DNA of 64,000 bases from Solirubrobacteraceae bacterium (GTDB lineage: Bacteria > Actinomycetota > Thermoleophilia > Solirubrobacterales > Solirubrobacteraceae). Shown here in pieces: positions 16,736 to 24,054 of this stretch. The translations under genes were made by a program, and so were the position numbers. How positions within the stretch are numbered: position 1 is the first letter of the stretch; each line of letters begins with the position of its first letter. The stretch lies in the NCBI GenBank assembly GCA_025449845.1, contig JANWIP010000025.1:1-64000 (forward strand), in the 5' to 3' direction. The notes below the pieces were generated by a model. It saw nothing but the letters and a program-made list of their open reading frames with translations, made no database searches and was not told where the DNA came from.

Positions 16736-18003
16736 GCTTGCCGCTTGAGGGCATCCGCGTTCTGGATCTCTCGCGTCTTTTGCCTGGCGGTTTCTGCTCG
16801 CTGCTTTTGGCCGATTTCGGTGCTGAGGTGTTGAAGGTCGAGGACACCGGCATGGGCGACTACATCCGCTGGGCGCCGCCTTATTACGAGGGGGCCGATG
16901 ACAGCGCCAAGTCCGCGCTTTTTCTCTCGCTCAACCGCAACAAGCGCTCCATCCGTATCGACCTCAAGAGCCAGCAGGGGTGCGAGTTGCTGCTGCGCCT
17001 CGTGCGTGACTACGACGTCGTGCTTGAGTCCTTTCGGCCTGGCGTGCTCGATCGTCTCGGTGTCGGCTATGAGCGCATGCGCGAGGTCAATCCAGGGATC
17101 GTCTACTGCGCCATCTCTGGCTACGGGCAGGATGGGCCCAAGCGCGACAGTGCCGGGCATGACATGAACTACCTCGCGCTCGTGGGTCTGCTCGGTTTGA
17201 GCGGCGAAGGTCATGGTCCCCCCATCCAGGCCGCCGGGCAGATCGCCGATCTTGGCGGGGGTGCGCTGATGGCTGCCTTTGGCATTCTTGCCGCTCTGCG
17301 CGAGCGCGATGGGGGTGGGCGCGTGGGGGCCTCGTCTGCTGGCTCGGGTCAGGGGCAGATCGTCGATGTCTCCATGGCGGATGGTGCGCTCTCCTGGCTT
17401 GCCCTGGTCGCTGGGCGCTATTTCGCGGAGGGCGTAGTGCCGCAGCGCGGCGGGCTTGAGCTTGCCGGGTCCTTGATCTGTTACCGCCCCTACGAGTGTG
17501 CCGATGGCTGGGTTGCGCTTGGGGCGCTTGAGCCCAAGTTCTGGCAGGCCTGGTGCCGTGGGGTCGGGCGCGAGGATTTGATCGAGAAGCAGTTCGAGGG
17601 GCCTGGCTCCGCTGCGCACCAGCAGGTGGTCGAGGTTTTCAAAGGGCGCACGCGGGAGGAGTGGCAGGAGTTCGCACTCAGCCACGACTGCTGCCTTGAG
17701 CCGGTCTTGGGGCTCGATGAGGCGCTTGACTCCGAGTTGGTTCGCGCGCGCGAGATGGTCGTTGAGATCGAGCAGCCTGGTGTGGCCGGGGGTGTGCGCC
17801 AGCTCGGCATTCCCGTCAAGCTCACCCGCACGCCCGGACAGCCCGCTCAGCGTCCCGGGCCGGCTTTGGGTGAGCACACGCTTGAGGTGCTGCGCGAGGC
17901 CGGCTGCTCGGCCGCGGAGATCGAGCAGCTCCTGCGGGCGGGGGCGGTGGCCGGACCTGCCGCCTCCTCGCAGGCAGGCGAGGCGGCGGGCTTTCGCGCG
18001 TGA
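16732..18003 (+). CDS. CaiB/BaiF family CoA-transferase
   Basis: 423 aa, class III CoA-transferase, which moves CoA between carboxylic acids via an aspartyl-CoA thioester. GTG start at 16732 overlaps the BKACE stop. Conserved N-terminal IRVLDLSRLLPGGFCSLLLADFGAEV, then LNRNKRSIRIDLKS, LESFRPGVLDRLGVGY and the active-site region SAGHDMNYLALVGLL, where the Asp of GHDMNY is the expected catalytic residue. An extra acidic/Gly segment (DGGGRVGASSAGSG) lies between two domains. It is probably the CoA-activation or recycling step of the operon. Physiological acids are unknown. Confidence 0.9.
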   Translation: MSLPLEGIRVLDLSRLLPGGFCSLLLADFGAEVLKVEDTGMGDYIRWAPPYYEGADDSAKSALFLSLNRNKRSIRIDLKSQQGCELLLRLVRDYDVVLESFRPGVLDRLGVGYERMREVNPGIVYCAISGYGQDGPKRDSAGHDMNYLALVGLLGLSGEGHGPPIQAAGQIADLGGGALMAAFGILAALRERDGGGRVGASSAGSGQGQIVDVSMADGALSWLALVAGRYFAEGVVPQRGGLELAGSLICYRPYECADGWVALGALEPKFWQAWCRGVGREDLIEKQFEGPGSAAHQQVVEVFKGRTREEWQEFALSHDCCLEPVLGLDEALDSELVRAREMVVEIEQPGVAGGVRQLGIPVKLTRTPGQPAQRPGPALGEHTLEVLREAGCSAAEIEQLLRAGAVAGPAASSQAGEAAGFRA

Positions 18004-18722
18004 GCATCGCTGCCGGCAACGAGCAGCAGCTGCTCAAGATGAGCGAGCTCGCCGAGCGCTCGGGTGTCAGCGCCGGCACCATCAAGCACTACCTGCGCGA
18101 GGGACTCCTCGGTGGGGAGGAGGGGATCGTCAGGACCTCCCGCAACATGGCCTACTACCCGCCTGCGCTGGTGCAGCGCATTGCCCTGATCAAGCGCCTG
18201 CAGGAGGAGCGCTTCATGCCCCTGCGCGTCATCAAGCGTGTCCTGGAGGACGATCCCGGGCGGGTGCAGGCGCTGATCGAGCTTGAGGACCGCATCCTTG
18301 AGCGGGCCATCGCCAGCGCCGATGAGCGCCGCGTCTCCGCCAAGGAGGTGCGTGAGCGCTATGGCATTCCTGAGAACGTTCTCAAGCGGCTTGCCGAGCT
18401 GGGCGTGCTCAGCCCGGGGCGGGGTGGTTATGGACAGGACGACGTCAAGATCATCGAGGCCATCGCCAACTTCCGCGCCGGCGGTTATGACGAGGCGCTG
18501 GGATTCACCGTTTACGACACGCTGCGCTATCGCACCGCGCTTGAGCCTTTGGTGCAAGAGGAGGTCCGTGCGCTGCTTGACCGGCTTGCCGGGGAGGTCG
18601 AGGTGGAGCGGGCCTTGGAGATGATCGCCGCGGGGTCCGAGCCGCTGCGCGAGCTCATTGGGGCCATGCACTCCAAGCTCTTGCTTGCCGAGTTGGGCAG
18701 GCAGCGGGAGCGGCGGAGGTAG
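18000..18722 (+). CDS. MerR-family regulator with two winged-helix modules
   Basis: 240 aa. The first MerR HTH is at residues ~12-80 (KMSELAERSGVSAGTIKHYLREGLL, with YYPPALVQRIALIKRLQEE). A second, diverged MerR-like module follows at ~110-160 (SAKEVRERYGIPENVLKRLAELGVL, then GYGQDDVKIIEAIANFR). A helical C-terminus (~165-240) would bind ligand. GTG start overlaps the CoA-transferase stop by 4 nt, so it is the last gene of the operon. By analogy with LiuR-type MerR regulators of acyl-CoA catabolism it may sense a CoA ester and bind the AGTAGGA inverted repeats at 12409 and 14214. That assignment is inference. Confidence 0.85.
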   Translation: MSIAAGNEQQLLKMSELAERSGVSAGTIKHYLREGLLGGEEGIVRTSRNMAYYPPALVQRIALIKRLQEERFMPLRVIKRVLEDDPGRVQALIELEDRILERAIASADERRVSAKEVRERYGIPENVLKRLAELGVLSPGRGGYGQDDVKIIEAIANFRAGGYDEALGFTVYDTLRYRTALEPLVQEEVRALLDRLAGEVEVERALEMIAAGSEPLRELIGAMHSKLLLAELGRQRERRR

Positions 18723-18726
18723 TCAG

Positions 18727-19107
18727 TCAGACGACCAGCCGTACAGGCTTGAAAGCAAGTACGGTGGCAAGGGTGTCGTAGTGACGATCGACATGGAGCA
18801 CCTCGGCCTGATGCTGCTGGGCACAGGCCGCTATCAGCAGATCTGGGATTGGGATTCGCTGACGGCCTTGTCGGCCAAGCTCGCTTTGGGCCCCCAGTGC
18901 AGTCGCGATGGTCTCCGCGTCCATGCGCAGATCGCGGAACGCGGCGAGGTTCTCCTCGATCTGCTGATACTCGCCGGCCGAACGGGCGCTATAGAGCATC
19001 TCCAGCCGCACGACTGCGCATAGACAGATCTCGCCCAGCTCAAGTGTCTCGGCCGTGGCCCGCTCCAGCGCCGACTTATCGGCAAGCAGCAGCCTGCCTA
19101 GCCCCAC
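18727..19107 (-). CDS. PIN-domain toxin (VapC-like)
   Basis: 126 aa. PIN fold nuclease with acidic residues spaced as in VapC: LLADKSALER near the N-terminus, RLEMLYSA, IPDLLIAACA and DRHYDTLA. These would bind Mg and cleave RNA, often initiator tRNA or rRNA. The start overlaps the end of the antitoxin gene by 10 nt, the usual coupling. The N-terminal extension before the first Asp is short. It sits just after the MerR gene in convergent orientation. Confidence 0.85.
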   Translation of the reverse strand: MGLGRLLLADKSALERATAETLELGEICLCAVVRLEMLYSARSAGEYQQIEENLAAFRDLRMDAETIATALGAQSELGRQGRQRIPIPDLLIAACAQQHQAEVLHVDRHYDTLATVLAFKPVRLVV

Positions 19108-19361
19108 GCCTGATCGTCTCTGATCGCAGCCCAGTCGACGGTGTGCTGCAGATCTGCCAGCGCATTGCCCTGGCGCTCTCGGCGTCGGCTGGCCTTGATC
19201 TCCTCTTCTCCGAGTCGCAGCGAGCTATGTCCGGCCTGTGCCAAGCGCAATAGCAGCTCCTTGCGGTCCCGGATCTTTGGCCATTGCTGCTGAGCGTCAT
19301 CGAGGAGGCTTTGCACGCCGCCTGTGTCGGTGAACGTGTAGCGGGGGCGGGTTGTTGGCAT
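19098..19361 (-). CDS. Antitoxin of PIN toxin pair
   Basis: 87 aa, charged, with no DNA-binding fold that I can name surely. It contains a helical stretch KIRDRKELLLRLAQAGHSSL and a basic segment IKASRRRERQG. It is assigned by position: directly upstream of and overlapping the PIN toxin gene, and preceded by a strong inverted repeat at 19370-19399 that fits autorepression. Confidence 0.7.
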   Translation of the reverse strand: MPTTRPRYTFTDTGGVQSLLDDAQQQWPKIRDRKELLLRLAQAGHSSLRLGEEEIKASRRRERQGNALADLQHTVDWAAIRDDQAWG

Positions 19362-19369
19362 GGCACAAA

Positions 19370-19399
19370 GTGTAGCACCTACAATGTATGGTGCGACAC
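19370..19399. promoter_or_regulatory. Inverted repeat upstream of toxin-antitoxin pair
   Basis: Arms GTGTAGCACC (19370-19379) and GGTGCGACAC (19390-19399) pair in 9 of 10 positions around a 10-nt AT-rich core (TACAATGTAT) that could be a -10 element. It ends 9 nt from the antitoxin start. Likely autoregulatory operator. Related half-sites precede the pairs at 27340 and 48404. Confidence 0.65.
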
Positions 19400-19411
19400 C
19401 TGGCCGTGAGG

Positions 19412-19783
19412 CTATTTCTCCTGCAGGACCGACAGGATGTTGCCGGCCGGGTCCTTGAACCAGGCGATGTATGGGCCGCCGCTGCGGAAGATGCCCTTCT
19501 CGTCCTGCTCGAAACCTTCGTAGCGCTCGATGCTCACGCCGCGGGCGGTCAGCTCATCGACGGCTTTCTCGATGTCATCGACCGGGAAGTTGAGGATCGT
19601 GTAGGCGGCGGGTGTGTGGTCGGGTTTCGGGTAGATCAGCGTGGGGCGATCGCCGGCCAGGTGCAGCGTCAGCAGGCCGTGCTCCTCGGAGGTCTTCAGC
19701 CCGAGCGTCTCGCCGTAGAACTGCTGGGCCTTCTGCATGTCGTCAACGGCGAAGCCGCTGAATGCCGTGGTGTCCGCGAACAT
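19412..19783 (-). CDS. VOC (glyoxalase-fold) protein
   Basis: 123 aa, two beta-alpha-beta-beta-beta modules typical of the vicinal-oxygen-chelate superfamily: [23 protein letters not shown] in the first and [17 protein letters not shown] with [15 protein letters not shown] in the second. The start is the ATG at 19783 with GGAG-like sequence upstream. The family includes glyoxalases, dioxygenases and antibiotic-binding proteins, so activity is undefined. It follows the DUF2804 gene on the same strand by 35 nt. Confidence 0.85.
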   Translation of the reverse strand: MFADTTAFSGFAVDDMQKAQQFYGETLGLKTSEEHGLLTLHLAGDRPTLIYPKPDHTPAAYTILNFPVDDIEKAVDELTARGVSIERYEGFEQDEKGIFRSGGPYIAWFKDPAGNILSVLQEK

Positions 19784-19818
19784 GGCTGGCTCCTTTGCTT
19801 TGGAGGTCTCTCTCAAAG

Positions 19819-20595
19819 CTACCAGCGGGCGCTGTGGCGCTCGATCACGCCCAGGCCATGGGTCAGCTCGATGCCTCCGGGCAGGGTTCCGCTGAAGACT
19901 CCGAAGGGGGCCGTGTAGTCGCTGCGCACCAGCAGCAGGTTTTCGTGGCGGTGGCGCTGGGCCTCGGGGGCGAAATGCAGCTTCGAGCCGTCTTCGGCGC
20001 GGATCTCTGTCAGGTCGGCGGCGAAGCTGACCGGCGGGGCCTCGTGCGGCGCACCGTCCACCCATACCGCGCGCTCGCTGCCGCTGGGGGGATCGTTGAC
20101 GCCCTCCACGAGGTTGAACGCCAGCGGCTTGCCTGCCGGGTCGATGCCGACGCCTGCCGCCCAGCGCCATTCGGTCACGCGGGCGTGGTAGCCGGCGGTG
20201 TCGTCCACGATCGCCAGCGCCTGCACTCCTCGTGGGGTCTCGCCGTTCAGGGCGATGGTGCCGCGCGCGGTGATGCCCGCCTGCTTGCGCGTCCATACCT
20301 GCTCCGTGCCGTGGGGGCACGTGGCCTCCCATCCCGCTTCTTCCTCCAGTGCGAGGTCCAGTCTCACCGGACCGTCTCGCACCTGTAGCCGTCCGGGCTG
20401 CAGCTGCACCGAGCCGCGGTGCATGAACATATGGGTGCGCTCTCGTAGTCCTGCATCGGCGCGCGTCAGGATCGCCCAGAAGCTCTGGTGCGCCGGGCCG
20501 ACCTGAACCGTGGCCGCGCACAGCATCAGCTCCTCGCAGAACACGCCCACGTAGCGCCAGCGCTTGAGCGGGCGGCGGCCGCGAAACATGGGCAT
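19819..20595 (-). CDS. DUF2804 family protein
   Basis: About 258 aa from the ATG at 20595 (20589 is also possible). An upstream TTG would place the start inside the palindrome at 20621. The KRWRYVGVF segment near the N-terminus, internal symmetric beta strands and the C-terminal [14 protein letters not shown] match what I recall of DUF2804 proteins, which resemble lipocalin-like AttH/carotenoid-binding folds. No catalytic motif is visible. It is divergent from the nitrilase/TetR operon across a shared operator, so the TetR protein may control it. Confidence 0.65.
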   Translation of the reverse strand: MPMFRGRRPLKRWRYVGVFCEELMLCAATVQVGPAHQSFWAILTRADAGLRERTHMFMHRGSVQLQPGRLQVRDGPVRLDLALEEEAGWEATCPHGTEQVWTRKQAGITARGTIALNGETPRGVQALAIVDDTAGYHARVTEWRWAAGVGIDPAGKPLAFNLVEGVNDPPSGSERAVWVDGAPHEAPPVSFAADLTEIRAEDGSKLHFAPEAQRHRHENLLLVRSDYTAPFGVFSGTLPGGIELTHGLGVIERHSARW

Positions 20596-20620
20596 CGCCG
20601 CTATGCTTGGGGATGTTGAC

Positions 20621-20630
20621 TGACTAGTCA
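20621..20630. promoter_or_regulatory. TetR-type operator candidate TGACTAGTCA
   Basis: A perfect 10-bp palindrome in the 54-nt gap between divergent genes (starts at 20595 and 20650), flanked by TTGAC on the left and ATCTA on the right. TetR-family regulators often bind TGAC-N-GTCA palindromes. A TetR gene is encoded in the rightward operon, making autoregulation plausible. Confidence 0.55.
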
Positions 20631-20649
20631 ATCTATTCTGCGGGAGAGG

Positions 20650-21504
20650 ATGCCCGCGGGAGGGAAGACACTTTTGAGAGTAGCGGCCGTCCAGCTTAAT
20701 TCCACTGCCGATAAGGCCGCGAACATGGCTGCTGCCGATCGCCTTGTGCGCGCCGCCGCGGCTGATGGAGCCAAGCTCATCGTACTGCCTGAGAAGTGGA
20801 CCGCACTGGGCCGCGACGAGGAGCTGCGTGGCGCCGCTGAGACGCTCCAGGGGCCGGCCGTTGCATGGGCCTGCGCGATTGCCCGTGAGCTGGCGGTCGA
20901 TCTGGTCGCGGGTTCGATTGTCGAGTCGCCTGCTTCAGGGCAGAAGCTGGCAAACACCTCCGTGCACGTCAGCCCACAGGGGGAGGTCTTGGCGGTCTAT
21001 CGCAAGGTGCACATGTTCGATGTCGAGATCGAGGGGCGCAGCTACCGCGAGTCGGATATCGAGGACCCCGGCGATGAGATCGTGCTCAGTGAGACCGCGA
21101 CTGGCGTTTCGCTCGGGATGTCCATCTGTTACGACCTGCGCTTTCCCGAGCTCTATCGCATCCTCGCCGTTCGCGGTGCGCGCGTGATCGTCGTGCCCGC
21201 GGCCTTCACGCTGCCCACGACGCGCGATCATTGGGAAGTGCTCTTGCGCGCGCGGGCCATCGAGAACCAGGCGTTTGTCGTGGCAGCCAACCAGATCGGG
21301 CCGCATCCCGGCGGGCTTCGCTCGGGCGGGCGTTCGATGATCGTCGACCCTTGGGGGGTGGTGCTTGCGCAGGCCGGGGACCGCGAGGGGCACATCGTGG
21401 CCGACCTCGATCTCGAGCGCCAGCTTGAGATCCGCGCGCAGCTGCCTGCCCTTGCCAACCGCCGGCCTTCCGCTTACCGCTGGCCGCGGGAGGCTCACGC
21501 ATGA
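20650..21504 (+). CDS. Carbon-nitrogen hydrolase (Nit/omega-amidase-like)
   Basis: 284 aa. The nitrilase-superfamily Glu-Lys-Cys triad is complete: LPEKW (Glu), YRKVHMFD (Lys) and SICYDLRFPE (Cys). The CYDLRFPE and GRSMIVDPWG motifs place it near the Nit1/Nit2 branch, whose members remove amide nitrogen from alpha-keto acid amides or deaminated glutathione. Cytoplasmic. First gene of an operon with the TetR regulator. The stop codon is in an ATGA overlap with a mini-ORF. Confidence 0.9.
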   Translation: MPAGGKTLLRVAAVQLNSTADKAANMAAADRLVRAAAADGAKLIVLPEKWTALGRDEELRGAAETLQGPAVAWACAIARELAVDLVAGSIVESPASGQKLANTSVHVSPQGEVLAVYRKVHMFDVEIEGRSYRESDIEDPGDEIVLSETATGVSLGMSICYDLRFPELYRILAVRGARVIVVPAAFTLPTTRDHWEVLLRARAIENQAFVVAANQIGPHPGGLRSGGRSMIVDPWGVVLAQAGDREGHIVADLDLERQLEIRAQLPALANRRPSAYRWPREAHA

Positions 21505-21551
21505 ACGCCTATCGCTGGCCGCAGACGAGGCCGCAGGAGACCCCCGCATGA
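21501..21551 (+). CDS. Possible 16-residue relay mini-ORF
   Basis: It would encode MNAYRWPQTRPQETPA. Its ATG overlaps the nitrilase stop (ATGA) and its TGA overlaps the TetR ATG at 21548 (ATGA). The segment is a diverged duplication of the junction: TACCGCTGGCCGC...GCATGAACGCC recurs as TATCGCTGGCCGC...GCATGAACGCC. Same architecture as 15825-15863. Translation is unproven. Confidence 0.35.
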   Translation: MNAYRWPQTRPQETPA

Positions 21552-22177
21552 ACGCCGCTCGCGCCAAGAAGTCCTCTGACAAGCGCCGCTTGATCCTTGA
21601 TGCCGCCGTCAAAGTGTTTGCGCGCCAGGGCTTTCACACCTGCCGCGTCTCGGACATCGCCGATGAGGCGGGGGTGGCCTATGGGCTCGTCTACCACTAC
21701 TTCGGCTCCAAGGACGAGGTGCTCGACACGCTCTTCCTGGAGCGCTGGAACGTCATGCTCGACACCATCCGCGAGGTCGACGCGCAGGTTGTGCCCGTGC
21801 GCGAGAAGCTGGGGGTGATCGCGTCCTTCATCGTCGACAGCTACCGCCACGACCCCGATCTGATGAAGGTCATCATCGTTGAGGTCACGCGCGCTGCCAA
21901 CTCCTTCGGGCAGACCCACCTGGGGCAGATCCGCGAGGCCTACGACCTGATCGCCCAGATCGTCGTCAAGGCGCAGGCCGAGGGCTCCTTCAAGGAGGAC
22001 ATCGACGCCGGTTTTGCCGCCATGGCCTTCTATGGGGCAATCGAGCAGATGCTCACCGGCTGGATCTTCGGGCTGCTGCCCGCGGACGACGAGCACTTCG
22101 AGCGGGCCAAGTGGCTCGTGGTGGAAACTGTCTGCGGAGGATTAGAGACGACCACCGTGGGCAATACACTCTCGTGA
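21548..22177 (+). CDS. TetR-family transcriptional regulator
   Basis: 209 aa from the ATG at 21548. The N-terminal HTH is textbook: RRLILDAAVKVFARQGFHTCRVSDIADEAG, then VAYGLVYHYFGSKDEVLDTLF. The C-terminal ligand domain has helices like those of FadR-type TetR proteins (IEQMLTGWIFGLL), suggesting an acyl-CoA or other hydrophobic effector. It probably binds TGACTAGTCA at 20621 and represses both divergent units. The stop TGA directly precedes the ATG of a small membrane protein. Confidence 0.9.
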   Translation: MNAARAKKSSDKRRLILDAAVKVFARQGFHTCRVSDIADEAGVAYGLVYHYFGSKDEVLDTLFLERWNVMLDTIREVDAQVVPVREKLGVIASFIVDSYRHDPDLMKVIIVEVTRAANSFGQTHLGQIREAYDLIAQIVVKAQAEGSFKEDIDAGFAAMAFYGAIEQMLTGWIFGLLPADDEHFERAKWLVVETVCGGLETTTVGNTLS

Positions 22178-22312
22178 ATGGAGAACGACATGGTTAAGCG
22201 ATTGATGTGGTCCGGCCTGCTGGCCGGCCTCGGCGCGCTTTCGAGCATCATTGCGCAGCGCGCCGCCTCGGTGGTGTGGCGCCGCTTCTTCGATGAGGAG
22301 CCGCCCGAGTGA
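22178..22312 (+). CDS. Small membrane protein, DUF4235-like
   Basis: 44 aa: one hydrophobic helix (SGLLAGLGALSSIIAQ) then a basic-aromatic-acidic end (VVWRRFFDEEPPE). The WRRFF-EEPP ending resembles the C-terminus of DUF4235 proteins, which commonly neighbour Holin-X and DUF3618 genes. The ATG abuts the TetR stop and its stop overlaps the next start by 4 nt (GTGA), strong support for a real coupled gene despite its size. Confidence 0.7.
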   Translation: MENDMVKRLMWSGLLAGLGALSSIIAQRAASVVWRRFFDEEPPE

Positions 22313-22794
22313 GCGACACCCAGCAGGCTCCGCCGCGCAGGGATCAGCCGCCGCAGAACATCGCCACCGCGATCACCGAAGTCTCCGAGCGTGCTTCGCT
22401 GCTCGTGCGCGAGGAGATCGAGCTCGCCAAGGCCGAGGTCACCGAGAAGATCACCAAACTGGCTCGCGGCGCGGTCGTCGCGGGTGCCGCCGGCATCTTC
22501 CTCGTCGTCGCGCTCATCTTCGTGCTCAACGGCTTTGCCTGGCTGCTCTATTACGAGCTGCCGATCGGCGGCACCTTCACCTACTTCTGGGGCTTCTTTG
22601 CCATGGCGCTCATCCTGCTCGTGCTGGGGATCATTGCCGGGCTACTCGCCCATCGCCTCGTCAGGAAGAGCTCCCCGCCCGTGCCCAACATGGCAATCGA
22701 GGAGGCTCGCAGGATCCGCGAGACCGTCAGCTCCTCCGCCGAGCACACAACTGATGCGAAGGGAGGGTCCGATGGCGCAGCGCTCCCCCGCTGA
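22309..22794 (+). CDS. Holin-X family (phage holin 3_6-like) membrane protein
   Basis: 161 aa. A soluble amphipathic start (ISEVSERASLLVREEIELAKAEV-like) is followed by two membrane helices (AAGIFLVVALIFVLNGFAWLL and FFAMALILLVLGIIAGLLA) and a charged tail. This matches actinobacterial Holin-X proteins. Despite the name these are chromosomal and not evidence of a prophage. Role unknown, probably envelope-related. GTG start is coupled to the preceding small gene. Confidence 0.85.
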   Translation: MSDTQQAPPRRDQPPQNIATAITEVSERASLLVREEIELAKAEVTEKITKLARGAVVAGAAGIFLVVALIFVLNGFAWLLYYELPIGGTFTYFWGFFAMALILLVLGIIAGLLAHRLVRKSSPPVPNMAIEEARRIRETVSSSAEHTTDAKGGSDGAALPR

Positions 22795-22987
22795 GATCCG
22801 CGACTCGATCGAGAACAACCGCCAGGAGCTGGGCATCTCGCTTGAAAAACTGCGCAGCGAGGTGACGCGCATCACCGACTGGCGCGGACAGCTGCAAAGC
22901 CATCAGCGCGAGCTTGCCATCGGTGCCGCTGCTGTTGGCACCCTCATGCTGCTGCGCGGCCGGCGCCGGCGCAAGCGGCGTCGGTAG
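22772..22987 (+). CDS. DUF3618 protein
   Basis: 71 aa. RSPAEIRDSIENNRQELG is the family hallmark at the N-terminus, followed by one weak membrane helix (LAIGAAAVGTLML) and an Arg-rich end (GRRRRKRRR). It overlaps the Holin-X gene by 23 nt. Holin-X and DUF3618 commonly occur together in Actinobacteria. No biochemical role is known to me. Confidence 0.85.
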   Translation: MAQRSPAEIRDSIENNRQELGISLEKLRSEVTRITDWRGQLQSHQRELAIGAAAVGTLMLLRGRRRRKRRR

Positions 22988-23092
22988 CTCAGCGGCGCGT
23001 GGGGGATCGCTCTCCCGCATGCAGCTCGGCCCCCGCCGGGAGGTGAGGCGTTCGCTAGCTCTAGCTCAGCAGCGCGCGCGGGATCGCTCCCA
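22985..23092. repeat. Decayed direct repeat of the degV 3' end
   Basis: 22985-23016 and 23062-23093 share TAGCTCAGC-G/A-GCGCG and GGGATCGCTC, 27 of 32 bases. The second copy is the coding end of the DegV gene. The first overlaps the stop of the DUF3618 gene. It reads as an old duplication of a gene end. Confidence 0.65.
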
Positions 23093-23924
23093 CGCCGATT
23101 AGGCCCGGCCCGGTATAGGTGCCGATCACCGGTCCTACCTCTGAGACGAACGCCGGCTCTGAGCCATACAGCTCGCGGCCGTGCTCGATCAGGCGCTGCG
23201 CCTGATCCTGGGCCTGGATGTGCTGCACCACCCAGCCATCCGCACCCGCGTCATGCAGTTCGTGCATGTACTGCACCATTCGCTCGAATGCCCGGCCTGC
23301 CGTGCGCACGCGTTCCACCGGCACGATTTCGTACTCCAGCGAAAGGATCGGCTTGATCTTCAGGGTGCCTCCCAGCCACGCCTGCGCCTTGCCGATGCGC
23401 CCGCCGCGGCGCAGATACTCAAGCGTGTCCAGGCAGAACCAGATGCGCAGCGCCTTGCGCGCCTCGCGCACGCGCTCCACCACCGCCTGCATATCGCCGC
23501 CCGCGCGGGCCGTAGCCGCGCCGGCCAGCAGCAGCAGGCCCAGCCCGCCACAGGCCGTTTCGCCGTCGAGTACCTCTATGCGCTCGCCCTGGCCGCGCTC
23601 CACCAGCACCTCGCGCGCCTGCCGCGCGGCCTCGCATGTGCCTGAGATGCCGCCTGCCAGGTGCACCGAGACGATGTCCTGGCCGGCCGCCAGCAGCGGC
23701 TCCCACACCGCCAGGAAGTCGCCGATCGATGGCTGCGAGGTGGTCGGTGTCTCGGGGTCCGTGCGCAGGCGACTGTAGAAGTCGTCGAAGTTCGGCATCT
23801 CAAGCTCGCGCACCGGCGCGGCGCCCCAACCCACATACAGGCTCACCTGATGAATGCCCTGGCTGTCGGCCAGCGCACGGGGAAGATAGTTGGTGGTGTC
23901 GGTCACCACTGCGACAGAGGACAT
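23061..23924 (-). CDS. DegV family fatty-acid-binding protein
   Basis: 287 aa. N-terminal VAVVTDTTNYLP with a TSQPSIGDFL motif and VSVHLAGGISGTCEAA, which line the fatty-acid carboxylate pocket in DegV/FakB proteins. In Firmicutes FakB presents fatty acids to the kinase FakA. No FakA is in the window. Convergent with DUF3618 and divergent from the SDR gene at 24055. Confidence 0.9.
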   Translation of the reverse strand: MSSVAVVTDTTNYLPRALADSQGIHQVSLYVGWGAAPVRELEMPNFDDFYSRLRTDPETPTTSQPSIGDFLAVWEPLLAAGQDIVSVHLAGGISGTCEAARQAREVLVERGQGERIEVLDGETACGGLGLLLLAGAATARAGGDMQAVVERVREARKALRIWFCLDTLEYLRRGGRIGKAQAWLGGTLKIKPILSLEYEIVPVERVRTAGRAFERMVQYMHELHDAGADGWVVQHIQAQDQAQRLIEHGRELYGSEPAFVSEVGPVIGTYTGPGLIGVGAIPRALLS

Positions 23925-24054
23925 CGGCCGGTGACCCTACAGCAACGGGCGCCCATGAACTGCTCACGCGCCTCATATATACAGGCTCCTTGCAGGGTCG
24001 CCCGCCTGGGCCGCCCCTCCGATCCACGGGGTTGGCAAGGCTAGACTGACCCAG

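Noticed and set aside
22309..22794. Prophage holin
   Set aside because: Holin-X/DUF3618 pairs are chromosomal in Actinobacteria, and no other phage gene is nearby.
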